Source: Phytomonospora sp040655735 | Lineage (GTDB): Bacteria > Actinomycetota > Actinomycetes > Mycobacteriales > Micromonosporaceae | Reading direction: 5' to 3' | NCBI RefSeq assembly: GCF_040655735.1 | Contig: NZ_JBFAKK010000006.1 | Span: 434,001 to 498,000, forward strand | DNA: 64,000 nucleotides | Shown: positions 60,386-64,000 of the stretch, in pieces | Layout of the letters: each line of letters starts with the position of its first letter | How positions within the stretch are numbered: position 1 is the first letter of the stretch | Made by a program: the position numbers and the translations under genes | The notes under the pieces: generated by a model | The model's database searches: none | The model's input: the letters and a program-made list of their open reading frames with translations, nothing else | Told to the model about the DNA's origin: nothing

Positions 60386-61563
60386 TAGAACAACCTTTGA
60401 AGCGAGAAGATGAGGTCGTCCCACCATTCGGTGACGACCTCCAGGTAGGAGCGCCCGACCGTCGACACCGTCAGCGCCGCCGCCATCGCCGCGACCCCGG
60501 CGAGCACCAGCAGCAGCAGGGACGACACCGACACGTTCTGCTTGTAGAGACGCGAGACGCCCTTGGCGTCGACGAGCTTCCCGCCGACCCGCAGGCGCGT
60601 CAGGAAGGTCGAGGCCATGCCGCCGCGGCCTTTGTCGAGGAACTCCACGAGGGTGGCGTGGGTGCCGACGGCGACGATCAGCTCGGCGCCCTTCTCGTCG
60701 GCGATGAGCATGGCGATGTCCTCGCTGGTGGCCGCCGCCGGGAACGAGATCGACGGGATGCCCAGGTCGTCGAGGCGCGCCTTGCCCGGCGCTCGGCCGT
60801 CGGTGAAGGCGTGCACGATCACCTCGGCGCCGCAGCGGAGCACGTCGTCGGAGGCGGAGTCCATGTCCCCGACGATGATGTCGGGGGTGTAGCCGGCCTC
60901 GACGAGCGCGTCGGCGCCGCCGTCGACGCCGATCAGGACAGGCTTGAACTCGCGAATGTAGGGCCGAAGAACGTCGAGGTCCTCCTTGTAGTCGTACCCG
61001 CGGACCACGATCAGGCAGTGACGCCCGCTGATCGCGGTCTCGATGTCGGGCACGCCCACACCGTCCAGGAGCAGGTCGCGCTCGCGCTTGAGGTACTCCA
61101 TCGTGTTGGCCGCGAAGGCCTCCAGCTGCACCGACAGGCCCTCGCGGGCATCGACCATGGCGGTCGAGACGGTGTCGGAGTCCTGGCGCGCACCGCTGGC
61201 TATCACCTTGTCGCCGACGAAGACGTCCCCGTCGACGATGCGCACGGTGGTGCCCTCGCGCAGCTCCTGGAAGATGTCCTCGCCCACGTCGTCGACGAGC
61301 GGGATCCCTGCCTTGACCAAGACCTCCGGCCCCAGGTTCGGGTAACGCCCGGAGATCGACGGCTTGACGTTGATGACGGCGGCGACCTCGGTGGCCACCA
61401 GCGCGTCGGCGGCGACCCGGTCAATGTCGAGGTGATCGATCACGGCAATGTCACCGGGACGCAGGCGGCCGGTGAGTCGCTTCGTACGGCGGTCCAGCCG
61501 GGCCGGGCCGGCAATCGTGCCGGCTTCGACCGCGCGGGACCGGCGCAGAGTAGGTAGACGCAT
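60385..61563 (-). CDS. steA: Cytokinetic-ring protein SteA
   Basis: 392 residues; ATG 61563, or 61572 three codons upstream. A thiamine-pyrophosphokinase-like catalytic core: LIGVDGGADALVEAGYTPDIIVGDMDSASD, followed by DIAMLIADEKGAELIVAVGTHATLVEFLDKGRGGMASTFLTRL. The C-terminus has one transmembrane helix (SLLLLVLAGVAAMAAALTV). SteA localises with FtsZ at the septum in Corynebacterium and contributes to cell-wall integrity. It overlaps steB and follows recN by about 53 nt. Confidence 0.9.
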   Translation of the reverse strand: MRLPTLRRSRAVEAGTIAGPARLDRRTKRLTGRLRPGDIAVIDHLDIDRVAADALVATEVAAVINVKPSISGRYPNLGPEVLVKAGIPLVDDVGEDIFQELREGTTVRIVDGDVFVGDKVIASGARQDSDTVSTAMVDAREGLSVQLEAFAANTMEYLKRERDLLLDGVGVPDIETAISGRHCLIVVRGYDYKEDLDVLRPYIREFKPVLIGVDGGADALVEAGYTPDIIVGDMDSASDDVLRCGAEVIVHAFTDGRAPGKARLDDLGIPSISFPAAATSEDIAMLIADEKGAELIVAVGTHATLVEFLDKGRGGMASTFLTRLRVGGKLVDAKGVSRLYKQNVSVSSLLLLVLAGVAAMAAALTVSTVGRSYLEVVTEWWDDLIFSLQRLF

Positions 61564-61616
61564 CGGCCCCATCCTCGCATCAGTCGACCATGAACCGGCA
61601 ACGCCACGCGCATCAC

Positions 61617-63395
61617 TCACGAATTAGAATGAATTGCCCGCTTTTCCTTCGCGGCGACGGCGAGGAGCTCCTCGGCGTGCGCGACCCCCAGGTGACTGTC
61701 GGGGAGTCCGGCGAGCATGCGCGCGAGTTCACGCGCCCGTTCGGTGTCCATCACCGCGTGCACGCCCGACGTGGTCACCGCCCCGGACACGTCCTTGGCG
61801 ACCACGAGGTGCCGGTCGGCGAACGCGGCCACCTGCGGAAGGTGTGTCACAACGATAACCTGATGCCGGTGCGCGAGCCGGGCGAGCCGACGCCCGATCT
61901 CCACCGCGGCCGTTCCCCCGACACCGGCGTCCACCTCGTCGAAGACCAGCGTCGGCGGACCGCCGGCACCGGCGAAGATCACCTCGATGGCCAGCATCAC
62001 CCGCGACAGCTCACCACCCGACGCGCCCCGCTGCAACGACGCCGGCGGCGAACCGGGGTTGGCCTGGAGCCGCAACTCGACCTCGTCGGCGCCGTCGGGA
62101 CCCACCCCGCACTCGACACCGTCGACGGGCAACCGGTGCGGACCGCGCGCGGCAGCCCGCGCCGACACCTCGGCGAGGACCTTCGCGTGCGGCATCGCCA
62201 GGCCGGTCAACTCGACGCTGACCTCCTCGGCGAACCGGCCCGCGGCCTCCTTGCGGGAGGCGAGCAGCCGCGACGCCAGCGCCGCGACCTCACCGGCGAG
62301 CCGGTCGCGCTCGGCCGCCAGCGACTCCATCGCCTCGTCGGAGGTGTCGAGCTCGGACAGGCGCAGCGCGGCGGTCTCCGCCCACGCCAGCACCCCGTCG
62401 ATGTCCTCGGCGTACTTGCGCGTCAGGCCCTTGAGAATCGAGCGGCGCGCGAAGATGTCCTCCAGCCGCGCCGGGTCGGCGTCCAGCGACGCCAGATAGC
62501 TGCCCAGATCGCCCGACACGTCGCCGATCACCGACGCGGCCTCGCTCAGCCGCGCCGCCATCTCGCCGAGCGCCGAGTCGACACCGGACTGGGCCTCCAG
62601 GGCCCGCTGCGCCGACGACAGCAGCGTCAGCACGTCCATGGCCTCGTCGACGGCGTCGGAGTCACCCGACAAAGCGCCGTGCGCGGTCACCGCCGCACCC
62701 CGCAGCGCCTCGGCGTGCTCCAGCCGCCGCGCCTCCTCGGCCAGCGCGTCGTCCTCACCCGGCTCGGGCGCCACGTCGGCGATCTCGGCCAGGCCCAGTT
62801 GCAGCAGCTCCGCCTCACGGCTGCGCTCACTGGCCTCCCGCCGCCGCTTGTCGTACTCGTCGGCCGCCAGACGCCACTGGGCGTAGGCCTCCCGGTAGCC
62901 GGCGTAAAGCTTCTCGTGATCGGCGCCCGCGTAACGGTCCAGGGCCGAACGCTGCTCGGCCGGCTGCAGCAGGCGCATCTGGTCGGACTGACCGTGCACC
63001 GACAGCACCAGCTCACCCAGCTCAGCCAGCACCCCGATCGGGGCGGACCGGCCGGCGACATGCGCACGGGAGCGGCCCTCGGCCGTGACGGTACGGCTCA
63101 GCAGCAGCTCGTCGTCGTCCACTTCGGCCCCGGCGTCGACGGCACGCTGCCGCACCGCCGAGGACGTGCGCGTGTCGCGCCCGTCGAGACGAAGGCGCCC
63201 TTCCACGACGGCACGTCCGGCGTCGGTCCGCACGCGACCGGCGTCGGCCCGACCTCCGAACAGCAGACCGAGACCGGCCACCACCATCGTCTTGCCGGCA
63301 CCGGTCTCGCCGGTGATGACGGTCAGCCCGTCGGCGAGCGGCAGGCTCGCGTCCTCGATGACCCCAAGTCCGGTGATCCGCAACTCTTCCAGCAC
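61617..63395 (-). CDS. recN: DNA repair protein RecN
   Basis: 592 residues from GTG 63395. SMC-like ATPase: Walker A GETGAGKTMVV near residue 30, a long coiled-coil arm (about 150-380), signature LQRGASGGELSRVMLAIEV, Walker B TLVFDEVDAGVGG and the H-loop VVTHLPQVAAFAD. It gathers broken DNA ends during double-strand break repair. It is coupled with nadK upstream and steA downstream. Confidence 0.96.
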   Translation of the reverse strand: MLEELRITGLGVIEDASLPLADGLTVITGETGAGKTMVVAGLGLLFGGRADAGRVRTDAGRAVVEGRLRLDGRDTRTSSAVRQRAVDAGAEVDDDELLLSRTVTAEGRSRAHVAGRSAPIGVLAELGELVLSVHGQSDQMRLLQPAEQRSALDRYAGADHEKLYAGYREAYAQWRLAADEYDKRRREASERSREAELLQLGLAEIADVAPEPGEDDALAEEARRLEHAEALRGAAVTAHGALSGDSDAVDEAMDVLTLLSSAQRALEAQSGVDSALGEMAARLSEAASVIGDVSGDLGSYLASLDADPARLEDIFARRSILKGLTRKYAEDIDGVLAWAETAALRLSELDTSDEAMESLAAERDRLAGEVAALASRLLASRKEAAGRFAEEVSVELTGLAMPHAKVLAEVSARAAARGPHRLPVDGVECGVGPDGADEVELRLQANPGSPPASLQRGASGGELSRVMLAIEVIFAGAGGPPTLVFDEVDAGVGGTAAVEIGRRLARLAHRHQVIVVTHLPQVAAFADRHLVVAKDVSGAVTTSGVHAVMDTERARELARMLAGLPDSHLGVAHAEELLAVAAKEKRAIHSNS

Positions 63396-63459
63396 AGCCC
63401 CGACCCTAGTAGCACTGGCGTACGGATGGCCAATCCGGATCGCAACTTCCCACCGATAT

Positions 63460-64000
63460 CTATGTGCGGTTCTGCCGCCAGCCCTCCACGGGCAGGCGCA
63501 GTTTCGCCACCAGCCGCTCGGTGAACGACTGCGGAGACAGATGCACCACCCGCACCGGGCGCTCACCGCGGCGGACCCGCACATGCGTGCCCGGCGGGAG
63601 ATCGAACACCCGCCGCCCGTCGCAGGAGAGCACCGCCAGGGTCGTGTGCGGCTCCACCGTGATCTCCACAGTGGACGACGGCGACACCACCAGCGGACGG
63701 CTGAACAGGGTGTGCGCGCTGATCGGCACGAAGAGCAGGGCCTCGACCTCCGGCCACACCACCGGTCCGCCCGCCGACATCGCGTAGGCAGTCGAGCCCG
63801 TCGGCGTCGCGCAGACGATCCCGTCGCACCCGTACCGCGACAGCCGGCGCCCGTCGATCTCGACGAGCACCTCCAGCATCCGCGAGGGCATGCCCTTCTC
63901 CACGGTCGCCTCGTTGAGCGCCCAGGACTCGGCGATGACCTCGCCATCGAGTGTGGCGGTCACCTCAACGGTGAACCGCTCCTCGACGGTGTAGTCGCCG
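63460..64000 (-). CDS. nadK: NAD kinase (C-terminal part, gene continues beyond the window)
   Basis: The last 179 codons of the gene. The C-terminal beta-sandwich domain is clear: NEATVEKGMPSRMLEVLVEIDG, the CDGIVCATPTGSTAYAMSAGGPVV block that binds NAD, FVPISAHTLFSRPLVV and the VEPHTTLAVLSCDGR strand. The N-terminal GGDG motif lies right of the window. The enzyme phosphorylates NAD to NADP. The nadK-recN-steA order is conserved in actinobacteria. Confidence 0.95.
   Translation of the reverse strand, partial: GDYTVEERFTVEVTATLDGEVIAESWALNEATVEKGMPSRMLEVLVEIDGRRLSRYGCDGIVCATPTGSTAYAMSAGGPVVWPEVEALLFVPISAHTLFSRPLVVSPSSTVEITVEPHTTLAVLSCDGRRVFDLPPGTHVRVRRGERPVRVVHLSPQSFTERLVAKLRLPVEGWRQNRT

Overview
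The window is 64 kb of very GC-rich DNA with GTG and TTG starts, many 1-11 nt gene overlaps, a Spo0M homologue, SpoIIE-type phosphatase and an ECF41 sigma factor. This fits a filamentous or spore-forming actinobacterium. The housekeeping order nadK-recN-steA-steB-(MraY-like)-murJ-GT4-pyrG-NUDIX ... ald-xerD-parA-scpA-scpB-rluB ... cmk-der resembles Micromonosporales/Glycomycetales chromosomes as far as I recall; I cannot name a species.

Layout. 1-4.2 kb: the edge of a sensor kinase, a DUF488 protein, a lipoprotein, a DUF6886 protein and a membrane-anchored family 5 solute-binding protein. 4.2-9.1 kb: a divergent sugar-acid (hexuronate/aldonate) cluster. It holds a DapA-family lyase, KDPG aldolase and KDG kinase on the minus strand, and an SDR epimerase plus a RspA/ManD-type dehydratase on the plus strand. 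A LacI-type operator and a 28-bp palindrome lie between the two arms. 9-21 kb: SpoIIE phosphatase, PepN, a GlxA-type regulator, a quinone-oxidoreductase-like MDR, an oxidoreductase/ECF41 sigma operon with a recognisable ECF41 promoter, an SDR, an MFS transporter and a TarS-like glycosyltransferase. 21.3-22.5 kb: a YcaQ-type DNA glycosylase.

23.0-30.6 kb is the stand-out region: a four-gene, translationally coupled operon that is less GC-biased than its surroundings by eye. It encodes a CARF-HEPN protein (Csm6-like), a large UPF1/COG1112-like SF1 helicase, an unknown protein with a probable N-terminal winged helix, and a two-HKD phospholipase-D-family protein. No CRISPR array or cas genes are visible in the window. 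I read this as an anti-phage or stress-response system combining a cyclic-oligonucleotide sensor module with helicase and PLD parts reminiscent of Mokosh, in an arrangement I do not recognise.

30.7-39.8 kb: a MazF/PemK toxin, a LysR regulator with a divergent MBL-fold hydrolase, a secreted pentapeptide-repeat protein, and a TrpRS gene preceded by a 12-codon Trp leader peptide and mutually exclusive hairpins (a textbook attenuator). These are followed by Spo0M, a TetR regulator, and a GH3 beta-glucosidase divergent from a second TetR regulator over a palindromic operator. A tRNA-Pro(GGG) follows.

40-64 kb is core chromosome: der, cmk, ogt, rluB, scpB, scpA, an M50-like protein lacking the zinc motif, parA, xerD, ald, two TM2-domain paralogues, a NUDIX hydrolase, pyrG, and a cell-envelope block (alkaline-phosphatase-like membrane protein, GT4, murJ, MraY-like, steB, steA). 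It ends with recN and a truncated nadK. Almost all genes in this part read on the minus strand in a few long operons. No insertion sequence, integrase of a mobile element or CRISPR array was seen.
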